Source: Herbidospora yilanensis (GTDB lineage Bacteria > Actinomycetota > Actinomycetes > Streptosporangiales > Streptosporangiaceae). Taken from it: a DNA stretch of 36,003 nucleotides. The notes beneath the pieces were generated by a model, which was not told the DNA's origin, made no database searches, and saw only the letters and a program-made list of their open reading frames with translations. The position numbers were made by a program, and so were the translations under genes. Positions 8,193-15,760 of the stretch are shown in pieces; within the stretch, counting starts at the first letter, position 1; every line of letters starts with the position of its first letter. The stretch spans positions 87,889-123,891 of the forward strand of contig NZ_BBXE01000037.1 of the NCBI RefSeq assembly GCF_001570565.1, written 5' to 3'.

Positions 8193-8240
8193 AACTTAGA
8201 GTGCGACTTTAAAGCCACACTTTGAAGTGCTACTTTAAAG
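8193..8240 (+). promoter_or_regulatory. Operator array of 13-bp-phased ACTTTAAAG elements upstream of the secreted-protein gene
   Basis: Nine-base elements lie at 8206 (ACTTTAAAG), 8219 (ACTTTGAAG) and 8232 (ACTTTAAAG), each 13 bp from the next, with a degenerate fourth at 8193. Successive elements read as overlapping 21-bp inverted repeats of the form CTTTAAAGT, 3-bp spacer, ACTTTAAAG. The same array stands at 9135-9169 in front of the TetR gene. TACTTT at 8231-8236 can serve as the -10 box and is covered by the last element, so repression by the nearby TetR protein is the simplest reading. Confidence 0.65.
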
Positions 8241-8275
8241 TTCCGTCCACGCCCACCCGGAAGGACACCGTTCTT

Positions 8276-8737
8276 GTGAGGACATTTCTGGCTCTGGCCT
8301 TCGTCCTGGCCACCCTGATCCCGTTACCCGCACAGGCGGCCTCCCACAGCTGGACCCTCCCCTGGGGCCCTATCTCCGCGCCCGCCCGGCACGCCGAGGC
8401 CAGCGGAACGATCACCGTCACCCCTGCGCCGGTCGGCCCGTGGGAGATCCCCTACGCCGAGAAGGTGCAAATCGACGGCGTGGTGCGCGACCTGACCACA
8501 CCGGCGGTGACGGTGGTCGACACCTGCGCCATTGTCATCTTCCGCATCACCCATAGCAGCTCCTACACCAGCTACGGGCACTACTACGGCACCTGCACCT
8601 TCCTGACTCCCAGAAAGTTCACATTCACCGAGGAGGTCGTGCGCCAGGTGGAGATGCAGGTCTGCGCCGAACCCATGAGGACGACCCTGCGCTGCACCCG
8701 CGAGGGCACCTGGCGCACCATCTACATCGCCAGATAG
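8276..8737 (+). CDS. Small secreted protein of unknown function
   Basis: About 153 residues from GTG at 8276, preceded at about 10 nt by GGAAGGA. The N-terminus is a clear Sec signal peptide: one Arg, a hydrophobic core of about 14 residues (FLALAFVLATLIPL), and a PAQA cleavage box around residue 22. The mature part is about 130 residues, rich in Thr, Ser and aromatic residues in beta-strand-like alternation, with four Cys (near the middle: DTCAIV and GTCTF; near the end: QVCAE and LRCTRE) that could form two disulphides. No family is recognised. The gene carries the same operator array as tetR at 9166, and lies between the murA-like gene and the VOC gene. A role in the response sensed by that TetR is inferred from the shared operator only. 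Confidence 0.7.
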   Translation: MRTFLALAFVLATLIPLPAQAASHSWTLPWGPISAPARHAEASGTITVTPAPVGPWEIPYAEKVQIDGVVRDLTTPAVTVVDTCAIVIFRITHSSSYTSYGHYYGTCTFLTPRKFTFTEEVVRQVEMQVCAEPMRTTLRCTREGTWRTIYIAR

Positions 8738-8747
8738 GCGGCGCGGG

Positions 8748-9149
8748 TCACGTCCGCCCCTCCAGGGTGTAGAGGCGGATCTCCACCCCGTCGGGGTCGA
8801 TCAGGCCGCCTATCAGCCAGCCGATACTGCCCTCGGCGATGCCCGCGTGGGGCACGCCGAGGGCGTCGAGGCGGGCGGTCCAGGCCCGCAACGCCTCCAG
8901 GGTGGGCACGGCGAGCGCCAGCGGGTCGAACCCGCCGAGCGCCGCCGCCCGGCCGGGCTCCTCGCGCAGCGCGATCATCAGAGTGTGGCCGGGGTCGCGC
9001 ATGGCCACGCCGCGTAACTCGCCGTCCTCGACGAACTCGATCGCCACGGCAAGGCCGAGCACTCGTTCGTACCATCCGGCGCTCGCGCGGACATCGGACA
9101 CGGGAAGCTTCACGTGGTGGAAGCCCCGGAGCTCAGTTTGTAGTGACAC
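8748..9149 (-). CDS. VOC/glyoxalase-superfamily protein
   Basis: About 133 residues, one vicinal-oxygen-chelate domain made of two beta-alpha-beta-beta-beta halves. The first half begins with GFHHVKLPVSDV (metal-ligand-type His), followed by SAGWYERVLGLAVAIEF; the second half ends with the typical DPDGVEIRLYTLE strand carrying the C-terminal Glu ligand. Such proteins include glyoxalases, dioxygenases and antibiotic-binding resistance proteins; the substrate cannot be told. GTG at 9149 is the only standard in-frame start near the domain edge. It lies inside the operator array shared with tetR, 6 nt after TATCAC on the minus strand, so a leaderless mRNA under TetR control is likely. It converges on the secreted-protein gene with 10 bp between stops. 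Confidence 0.82.
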   Translation of the reverse strand: MSLQTELRGFHHVKLPVSDVRASAGWYERVLGLAVAIEFVEDGELRGVAMRDPGHTLMIALREEPGRAAALGGFDPLALAVPTLEALRAWTARLDALGVPHAGIAEGSIGWLIGGLIDPDGVEIRLYTLEGRT

Positions 9150-9169
9150 TCTAAAGTGATACTTTATGT
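9135..9169. promoter_or_regulatory. Divergent VOC/tetR promoter with 13-bp-phased operator array
   Basis: Elements related to ACTTTAAAG start at 9135 (3 mismatches), 9148 (ACTCTAAAG, 1 mismatch) and 9161 (ACTTTATGT), exactly 13 bp apart, the same phase as at 8206-8240. They form overlapping inverted repeats with 3-bp spacers. The array covers both predicted -10 boxes: TACTTT at 9160-9165 for tetR and TATCAC (9161-9156, minus strand) for the VOC gene. Autorepression by TetR is the natural inference. Confidence 0.65.
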
Positions 9170-9795
9170 CCGTGAGTGACGTCAACACCCGCCCCCGGCG
9201 CTCGGAGGTCACCCGGCAGCGCATCGTGCGGGCGGCCCACGGTCTGTTCGCCGAGCGGGGCTACGCGGGCACCACCTTCCAGGAGGTGGCCGACGCGGCC
9301 GGAGTGTCGGTGCAGACCGTCTACTTCCACTACAACGCCAAGAGCCACCTGCTCAAACACGTGGTCGACGTGGCCTCGGCCGGTGACGACGCACCCGTCC
9401 CCCTGCTCGAACGCCCCTGGTTCGCCGAGCTGCGGGCCTCGGCCACCCCGCGCGAGGCGATCGGCCGGTGGGTGCACGCGAGCGGCGTCATCTTCGACCG
9501 GGTGGCGGCGATCCTGGCGGTGGTCCGCGACGCGGCGTCCGCCGACGCGGACATGGCCGGGCAGTGGCGGGTCAACGCCGAGCAGCGCCGCACCGCCCAC
9601 GCCGCGTTCCTCGACATCCTCGACGGGTTCGACGCGCTGCGCCCGGAGCTCGACCGGGAGCGGGCGATCGACGTCACCGTGGGCCTGCTGTCCCCCGACC
9701 TGTTCCTGGTGCTGCGCCGCGAGTGCGGCTGGGACACGGCCCGCTGGGAGGAGTGGGCGGCCGACCAGCTTGCCCACGCCCTCCTGATCGGCTGA
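9166..9795 (+). CDS. TetR-family transcriptional regulator
   Basis: 209 residues (207 if translation starts at GTG 9172, which lies 6 nt after the TACTTT -10 box). The N-terminal HTH is typical: RIVRAAHGLFAERGYAGTTF, then QEVADAAGVSVQTVYFHYNAK with the conserved tyrosine-phenylalanine recognition end (about residues 18-62). The C-terminal ligand-binding domain is helical and unassigned. The start codon sits inside a 13-bp-phased operator array, and an identical array lies 0.95 kb upstream in front of the secreted-protein gene, so it probably represses itself, the divergent VOC gene and the secreted protein. The inducer is unknown. It converges with the penicillin-binding-protein gene, 13 bp between stops. 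Confidence 0.9.
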   Translation: MSVSDVNTRPRRSEVTRQRIVRAAHGLFAERGYAGTTFQEVADAAGVSVQTVYFHYNAKSHLLKHVVDVASAGDDAPVPLLERPWFAELRASATPREAIGRWVHASGVIFDRVAAILAVVRDAASADADMAGQWRVNAEQRRTAHAAFLDILDGFDALRPELDRERAIDVTVGLLSPDLFLVLRRECGWDTARWEEWAADQLAHALLIG

Positions 9796-9797
9796 GC

Positions 9798-9822
9798 GCC
9801 GCCGCGGGTCAGTCGCGGCGGC
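9798..9822. terminator. GC hairpin between tetR and pbp stops
   Basis: A perfect 9-bp stem (9798-9806 with 9814-9822) and 7-nt loop cover the intergenic gap and the last codons of the convergent penicillin-binding-protein gene. No U-tract exists, so bidirectional termination is only a suggestion. Confidence 0.35.
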
Positions 9823-12058
9823 GGCGGCCTTCGCCGTCCGCGCCCGGGTCGCCCCGGTAGTAGTCGTCGCGCGGGTCGCCCCGGTAGTAGTCGTCCTCCG
9901 GGTAGAGGTCGCCGTTCTCGTCCTCGTACCAGTACTCGTACTCGACGTCGCCGCGCCGCCGGCCCTCGGCCTCCCTCGCCTCGCGGAGGCCCGGGGTGAA
10001 GCCGCCGCCGAAACGGCCCATGTCGGGGGCGGTGAAGTCGGTGGCCGGGGTGTCGCGCAGGGCGGCCTGCATCGAGTCGACCCAGATCGGGCCGGGGAGC
10101 GAGGCGCCCTGGACCGAGCCGTAGGTCTGGTTTCCGATCCGGACCCCGTTCAGGGGGTACTTGTACGACCCCCGGATGTCGCCCACGCTCACGGCGGCGG
10201 CCAGGTTGGGGGTGTAACCGGCGAACCACGCCGACGTGTAGTTGTTGTTGGTGCCCGTCTTCCCGGCGGCGGGGCGGCCGATCGACTGGCCCTTCATGGT
10301 GCCCTGGGTGAAGACGCCGGACAGGACGTCGTTCACCGCGTCGGCGACCTCCGGGTCGACGGTGGCCGAGCAGCTCGGCGGGATCTCGACCCGCCGCCCG
10401 TCGCGTTCGACGATCTCGGTGATGGCGATCGGCTTGCAGTACTTCCCGCGCGCCCCGAACGTCGCCACGGCCGCCGCGACCGTCAGGGGGTCCATCTCGT
10501 TGACGCCGAGGGTGAACGTCGGGACCTCCGACAGTTTCCCGCCGTCGGCGCGCTGGATGCCGAGCGCCTTGGCGGTCCTGATGACGTCGCAGAGGCCGAC
10601 CTCGCGCTCCAGCATCATGAAGAAGATGTTGGACGACTTCCACGTCCCCAGCTCCAGGCTGTAGGGGCCGCCCTTGCCCTCGCCGGACGCGTTGTAGATC
10701 TTGGCGCTGGGGTCGTTGACCGGTTTGCCGGCGCAGTCGGTGAAACCCTCCGACGGGACGAACACGCCGGGCGTGTCGAAGCCCTGGCCGAACTTCCACC
10801 CCTTGGCCAGCGCGGTCGCCAGCGTGAAGATCTTGAACGTGGAGCCCGCCTGGAAGCCCATCCCGCCCCCGTGGGCGGTGTCGGCGGGCAGGTTGAAGGT
10901 CGTGTTGGGGCCGGTGACCTTGCCGCCGGGGTTGCTGCCGTAGCGTTTGCTGGCCGCCAGCGCCCTGATGGCGCCCGTCCCCGGCTCGACCATCGCCTCG
11001 GCCGCCACCTCGGTGTCCTCGGCCGCGACGCGCGCCTCGATGGCCTTGTTCGCCGCCTCCTGGGCGACCGGGTCGAGCGTGGTCTTCAGGGTGAGGCCAC
11101 CCCGCTGGAGCCGGCGTTCGCGGTCGGCGCGGGAGTGGCCGAAGGCGGGGTTGGCGAGGATCTCGTGCTGGACGTACACGCAGAAGTAGGGGTAGGCCGA
11201 CTCGGCGCACCCGCCGGGTTCGGAGCGCATGTTGAGCCCGAGGGCCTGCGATTTGGCGGCGGCGGCCTCGGCGGGCGTGATCTCGCCGAGTTCGGCCATG
11301 CGGTCGAGCACCAGGTCGCGCCGCTGCTGGAGCTTCTCGCGCTGCTCCTCGCCGCGCGCCGGGTCGGTCGAGTAGGGCGTGCGGACCGCCCCCGCCAGCG
11401 CCGCCGCCTGGCCCAGGGTGAGGTCCTTGGCCGACACCCCGAAGAACCGGCGGGCCGCCGCCTGGACGCCGAAGGCGCCCGCGCCGAAGTAGGCGATGTT
11501 CAGGTAGCGCTCCAGGATCTGGTCCTTGGAGTACTTCTCCTCCAGCGCCAGCGCGTAGCGCATCTCGGTGAACTTGCGGCGGATGCTGCGGACCTGCGCC
11601 GAGTCGCGTTCCTTGTCGGACTCGGCCCGGTTGACCAGGATGTTCTTCACGAGCTGCTGGGTCAGCGACGACCCGCCCTGGCGGATGCCGCCGGCCTGGG
11701 TGTTGGCGATCAGCGCCCGGATGGTGCCCCGGACGTCGAGGCCGGCGTGCTCGTAGAAGCGGGCGTCCTCGATCGCGACGATCGCCTCGCGCATCGGCTT
11801 GGAGACCTGGTCGATCGTGACCGACTGCCGGTTCTGGGAGTAGAACTGGGCGAACTGGCGGCCGTCCTTGTCGACCAGCCGGGTCACCTCGGGCAGCGGG
11901 TCTTCGCGGGGCGGCGGCGGGAGCTTGGTGACGGTCCCGGCCGCCGTGTTGCTCGCCACCCCGGCCCCGGCGACGATCGGCGCGACCAGCGCCGCCGCCA
12001 GGACCCCGCCGAGCGCGCCGCAGACCGCCAGCCCACCGGCCGTCGTGACCCGTGCCAT
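9809..12058 (-). CDS. Class A (bifunctional) penicillin-binding protein
   Basis: 749 residues from ATG 12058, which has AGGGGG 6 nt upstream; the upstream in-frame TTG at 12085 is rejected. It polymerises and cross-links peptidoglycan outside the membrane. Domains: a signal-anchor (about 10-35), a GT51 glycosyltransferase with catalytic Glu97 in EDARFYEHAG and the GGSSLTQQLVKN motif, and a transpeptidase with the SxxK nucleophile Ser406 (GSTFK), SSN near 475 and KTGT at 600-603. No PASTA domain follows; instead a cytoplasmic-style charged tail of about 70 residues is rich in Asp, Arg, Tyr and Gly and includes a duplicated DDYYRGDP unit. It lies 85 bp downstream of dnaE on the same strand with its own likely promoter in the gap. 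Confidence 0.93.
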   Translation of the reverse strand: MARVTTAGGLAVCGALGGVLAAALVAPIVAGAGVASNTAAGTVTKLPPPPREDPLPEVTRLVDKDGRQFAQFYSQNRQSVTIDQVSKPMREAIVAIEDARFYEHAGLDVRGTIRALIANTQAGGIRQGGSSLTQQLVKNILVNRAESDKERDSAQVRSIRRKFTEMRYALALEEKYSKDQILERYLNIAYFGAGAFGVQAAARRFFGVSAKDLTLGQAAALAGAVRTPYSTDPARGEEQREKLQQRRDLVLDRMAELGEITPAEAAAAKSQALGLNMRSEPGGCAESAYPYFCVYVQHEILANPAFGHSRADRERRLQRGGLTLKTTLDPVAQEAANKAIEARVAAEDTEVAAEAMVEPGTGAIRALAASKRYGSNPGGKVTGPNTTFNLPADTAHGGGMGFQAGSTFKIFTLATALAKGWKFGQGFDTPGVFVPSEGFTDCAGKPVNDPSAKIYNASGEGKGGPYSLELGTWKSSNIFFMMLEREVGLCDVIRTAKALGIQRADGGKLSEVPTFTLGVNEMDPLTVAAAVATFGARGKYCKPIAITEIVERDGRRVEIPPSCSATVDPEVADAVNDVLSGVFTQGTMKGQSIGRPAAGKTGTNNNYTSAWFAGYTPNLAAAVSVGDIRGSYKYPLNGVRIGNQTYGSVQGASLPGPIWVDSMQAALRDTPATDFTAPDMGRFGGGFTPGLREAREAEGRRRGDVEYEYWYEDENGDLYPEDDYYRGDPRDDYYRGDPGADGEGRRRRD
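9845..9895 (-). repeat. Two 24-bp identical tandem units in the PBP tail
   Basis: Identical 24-bp units at 9845-9868 and 9872-9895 (27-bp period) encode the repeated RDDYYRGDP-like segment of the penicillin-binding protein's acidic tail. Confidence 0.85.
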
Positions 12059-12143
12059 GCCGCTCCCCCTGAAACAGCTCGACAACCAGGGGGAACCAGC
12101 GTCAACCTATCGCCAACCTAACACAGCGTAACGCCAGGTAACG

Positions 12144-15100
12144 CTACGCCCCCAGGCAGGCCGGCCCGAGGAGCTGCTTGAGGTCGCCCATCAGGGCCGG
12201 GCTCGGGGTGACGCGCAGGCGGTCGTCGAGGCGCATCACGGTCGTCCGGGGCCCGTTGTGGACCTGGAGGTGCACCTCGGTCGTGCCGGGATGGGTGGTC
12301 AGCACCTCCTTGAGCCGGCCGACGACCGGCGGGGTGACCCGGGCCATGGCGAGGCTGACCACCAGCGGGCCGCCCGACTCGACCGTTAGGTCGGGCTGGG
12401 TGACCTCCATCGCGATGATCTTCGCGACGTCCTCACGCTTGTCGATGCGGCCCTTGACGAAGACGATCGCGTCTTCGGCCAGGATCGTGGCGCAGAGCTG
12501 GTAGGCCGACGGGAAGATCATCACCTCGATCGAACCGCCGAGGTCTTCGAGCTGGGTCAGGACCCAGGTGTCGCCCTTCTTGGTGACCTTGCGCTGCACG
12601 CCGCTGAGGATGCCGCCGACCGTGACGATCTGGCCGTCGGGCCGGGAGTCGTCCTGAAGGGCGGTGATCGAGCAGTCGGCGCCGCTCGACAGGATGTGCT
12701 CGACGCCGAGGAGCGGGTGGTCGGAGACGTAGAGGCCGAGCATCTCGCGCTCGAACTGCAGGAGGGTGTTCTTGTCCCATTCGCCCTCGGGGATGGTCAC
12801 CTCGAAGGTCTGGTCCTCACCGCCGTCGACCGCGCCGAACAGCGAGTCCTGCCCGATGGCCTCGTTCTTCTTGATGTCGATGATCGCGTCGACGGCCTGC
12901 TCGTGGATCATCACCAGGCCCTTGCGGACATGGCCCATCGAGTCGTACGCCCCCGCCTTGATCAGCGACTCGATGACCCGCTTGTTGCAGACCTGGGCCG
13001 GGACCTTGCGCAGGAAGTCCTTGAAGTCGGTGAAGCGGCCCTTCTCCTTGCGGGCGGCGATGATGCCGTCGACGACGTTGCCGCCGACGTTGCGGATGGC
13101 CGACAACCCGAACCGGATGTCGGCGCCGCGCGGGGTGAAGTCGAAGTCGGAGTCGCTGACGTCGGGCGGCAGCACCTTGATGCCCATGTGACGGCACTCG
13201 TTGAGGTAGAGGGCCGACTTGTCCTTGTCGTCCTTCACGCTCGTCAGCAGGGCGGCCATGTATTCGGCGCGGTAGTTGGCCTTCAGGTAGGCCGTCCAGT
13301 AGGAGACCAGGCCGTATCCGGCGGTGTGGGCCTTGTTGAAGGCGTAGTCGGAGAACGGCAGCAGGATGTCCCACAGGGCCTTGATGGCCTCTTTGGAGAA
13401 GCCGTTGTCCTTCATGCCCTTCTCGAAGAACTCGTACTGCTTGTCGAGTTCCGACTTCTTCTTCTTGCCCATCGCGCGGCGGAGCAGGTCGGCGCCGCCG
13501 AGCGAGTAGCCCGCCACGCGCTGGGCGATGGCCATGACCTGCTCCTGGTAGACGATCAGGCCGTAGGTCGTGGACAGGATGTCCTGGAGGGGCTCCTCGA
13601 GCTCCTTGTGGATCGGGGTGATCTCCTGCTGGCCGTTCTTGCGCAGCGCGTAGTTGGTGTGGGAGTTGGCGCCCATCGGGCCGGGGCGGTAGAGCGCGAG
13701 GGCGGCGGAGATGTCCTCGAAGTTGTCGGGGCGCATCAGCCGCAGGAGGGTGCGCATGCCGCCGCCGTCGAGCTGGAAGATGCCGAGGGTGTCGCCGCGG
13801 GCCAGCAGCTCGTAGGTCTTGGCGTCGTCGAGCGGCAGGTCGAGCAGCTCGATCTTGTTGCCGGTGTTGAGCTCGACCATCTTCAGGCAGTCGTCGATGA
13901 TCGTCAGGTTGCGCAGGCCGAGGAAGTCCATCTTCAGCAGGCCGAGCGTCTCGCAGGTCGGGTAGTCGAACTGCGTGATGATCGCGCCGTCGGAGTCGCG
14001 GCGCATGATCGGGATGTAGTCGGTCAGCACCTCCGACGACATGATCACGCCGGCGGCGTGCACGCCGGTCTGCCGGATCAGGCCCTCAAGGCCGCGCCCG
14101 AGGTCGATGGTCGACTTGACGTCGACGTCTTCTTCGTAGAGTTTGCGCAGCTCACCGGCTTCGTTGTAGCGCGGGTGGTCGCTGTCGAAGATGCCGGAGA
14201 GCGGGATGTCCTTGCCCATCACGGCGGGCGGGAAGGCCTTGGAGACCTTGTCGCCGAGCGCGTAGGGGTAGCCCAGGACGCGGCCCGCGTCCTTCACGGC
14301 CGCTTTCGCCTTGATCGTGCCGAAGGTGGCGATCATGGCGACCTTGTCGGAGCCCCACTTCTCGGTGACGTACCTGATGACGTCGGCGCGCCGGCGCTCG
14401 TCGAAGTCGATGTCGACGTCGGGCATGGAGACGCGCTCGGGGTTGAGGAACCGCTCGAAGTAGAGGCCGAACGGGATCGGGTCGAGGTCGGTGATGCCCA
14501 GCGAGTAGGCGACCAGCGAGCCCGCCGCCGAACCACGGCCGGGGCCGACCCGGATGCCGTTGTTCTTGGCCCACATGATGAAGTCGGCGACCACGAGGAA
14601 GTAGCTCGGGAAGCCCATCTGCACGATGACGCGCAGTTCGTTCTCGACCCACTCGCGGTGCTCGTCGTCGACGCCGCCGGGGAAGCGGCGGTGCATGCCC
14701 TTCCAGACCTCCTGGCGGAAGAACTCCTCCTCGGTCATCCCGTCGGGGATGGGGTAGGTCGGCATCAGGTTCTTGTGCTGGAAGAACCCGGTGGGGTCGA
14801 CCTTCTCGGCGACCAGGAGGGTGTTCCGGCAACCTTCCTGCCACAGGTCGGAGGAGTCGACGGCGCGCATCTCGTCGGCGGTCTTGATGTAGTAGCCGCT
14901 GCCGTCGAACCGGAACCGGCCGGGGTCGGAGAGCTGCTTGCCGGTCTGGATGCACAGGAGGGCGTCGTGTGACTGGGCGTCGGACTCGTAGGTGTAGTGG
15001 GAGTCGTTGGTGACCAGCGGCGGGATGCCGAGTTCCTTCGAGATCCGGGTCAGGCCCTCGCGGACGCGGCGCTCGATGTCGAGGCCGTGGTCCATGATCT

Positions 15101-15665
15101 CCAGGAAGTAGTTGTCCCTGCCGAAGACGTCCTGGAATTTCGCCGCCGCCTTGACGGCCTCGTCGTACTGGCCGAGGCGGAGCCGGGTCTGCACCTCGCC
15201 CGACGGGCAGCCGGTGGTGGCCATCAGGCCCTCGGAGTGTTCGGCCAGGATCTCGGCGTCCATGCGGGCCCACTTGCGGTGGAAACCCTCGGTGTAGGCG
15301 CGCGAGGACAACTTCATCAGGTTGTGGAGGCCGGTGCGGTTCTTCGCCCAGATCGTCATGTGGGTGTAGAAACCACCCGCCGACACGTCGTCGCTCTTCT
15401 GGTGGGGCTCGCCCCACAGGACCGGCTTCTTGTTGAAGCGGGCGTCGGGGGCGACGTAGGCCTCGATGCCGATGATCGGCTTCACGCCGGCGGCGGTCGC
15501 CTGCTTGTAGAAGTCGAAGGCGCCGTGCATGTTGCCGTGGTCGGTGATCGCGATGGCGGGCATGCCCTGCTCGCCCACCAGTTTGAACATCTGCTTCAGC
15601 CGGGCCGCACCGTCGAGCATCGAGTATTCGGTGTGGACGTGCAGATGCACAAACGAATCGCCCAT
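12144..15665 (-). CDS. dnaE: DNA polymerase III alpha subunit (DnaE1, replicative)
   Basis: 1173 residues from ATG 15665 (GGGGG upstream), normal length. This is the replicative polymerase of the chromosome. Domain order: PHP (residues about 5-290) opening with HLHVHTEYS and containing AITDHGNMHG and TNDSHY; palm/fingers with the catalytic aspartates in PDVDIDFDERRR (about 420) and NKAHTAGYG; a helix-hairpin-helix region; and an OB-fold (about 990-1070, TVGGILSGVQRKV). The PHP metal-binding residues (His-x-His, Asp, the later Asp-x-His) look intact, as expected for actinobacterial DnaE1, where the PHP domain is the proofreading exonuclease. The frame is open to 15713, but the family N-terminus and the ribosome-binding site set the start. 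Divergent from the permease gene across 95 bp. Confidence 0.97.
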   Translation of the reverse strand: MGDSFVHLHVHTEYSMLDGAARLKQMFKLVGEQGMPAIAITDHGNMHGAFDFYKQATAAGVKPIIGIEAYVAPDARFNKKPVLWGEPHQKSDDVSAGGFYTHMTIWAKNRTGLHNLMKLSSRAYTEGFHRKWARMDAEILAEHSEGLMATTGCPSGEVQTRLRLGQYDEAVKAAAKFQDVFGRDNYFLEIMDHGLDIERRVREGLTRISKELGIPPLVTNDSHYTYESDAQSHDALLCIQTGKQLSDPGRFRFDGSGYYIKTADEMRAVDSSDLWQEGCRNTLLVAEKVDPTGFFQHKNLMPTYPIPDGMTEEEFFRQEVWKGMHRRFPGGVDDEHREWVENELRVIVQMGFPSYFLVVADFIMWAKNNGIRVGPGRGSAAGSLVAYSLGITDLDPIPFGLYFERFLNPERVSMPDVDIDFDERRRADVIRYVTEKWGSDKVAMIATFGTIKAKAAVKDAGRVLGYPYALGDKVSKAFPPAVMGKDIPLSGIFDSDHPRYNEAGELRKLYEEDVDVKSTIDLGRGLEGLIRQTGVHAAGVIMSSEVLTDYIPIMRRDSDGAIITQFDYPTCETLGLLKMDFLGLRNLTIIDDCLKMVELNTGNKIELLDLPLDDAKTYELLARGDTLGIFQLDGGGMRTLLRLMRPDNFEDISAALALYRPGPMGANSHTNYALRKNGQQEITPIHKELEEPLQDILSTTYGLIVYQEQVMAIAQRVAGYSLGGADLLRRAMGKKKKSELDKQYEFFEKGMKDNGFSKEAIKALWDILLPFSDYAFNKAHTAGYGLVSYWTAYLKANYRAEYMAALLTSVKDDKDKSALYLNECRHMGIKVLPPDVSDSDFDFTPRGADIRFGLSAIRNVGGNVVDGIIAARKEKGRFTDFKDFLRKVPAQVCNKRVIESLIKAGAYDSMGHVRKGLVMIHEQAVDAIIDIKKNEAIGQDSLFGAVDGGEDQTFEVTIPEGEWDKNTLLQFEREMLGLYVSDHPLLGVEHILSSGADCSITALQDDSRPDGQIVTVGGILSGVQRKVTKKGDTWVLTQLEDLGGSIEVMIFPSAYQLCATILAEDAIVFVKGRIDKREDVAKIIAMEVTQPDLTVESGGPLVVSLAMARVTPPVVGRLKEVLTTHPGTTEVHLQVHNGPRTTVMRLDDRLRVTPSPALMGDLKQLLGPACLGA

Positions 15666-15760
15666 GAGACCCCCATCTTCCGACCGACGGAGGTAGAGCC
15701 TACGCGTGATCACCTCCCCGCACGAATACGGTCGCGGAAGAGATCTTCCGGGGGGAAAAG

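Noticed and set aside
12696-14972. Open frame of about 758 codons on the plus strand
   Set aside because: It is the mirror of dnaE, rich in Val/Gly/Leu/Asp without domains.
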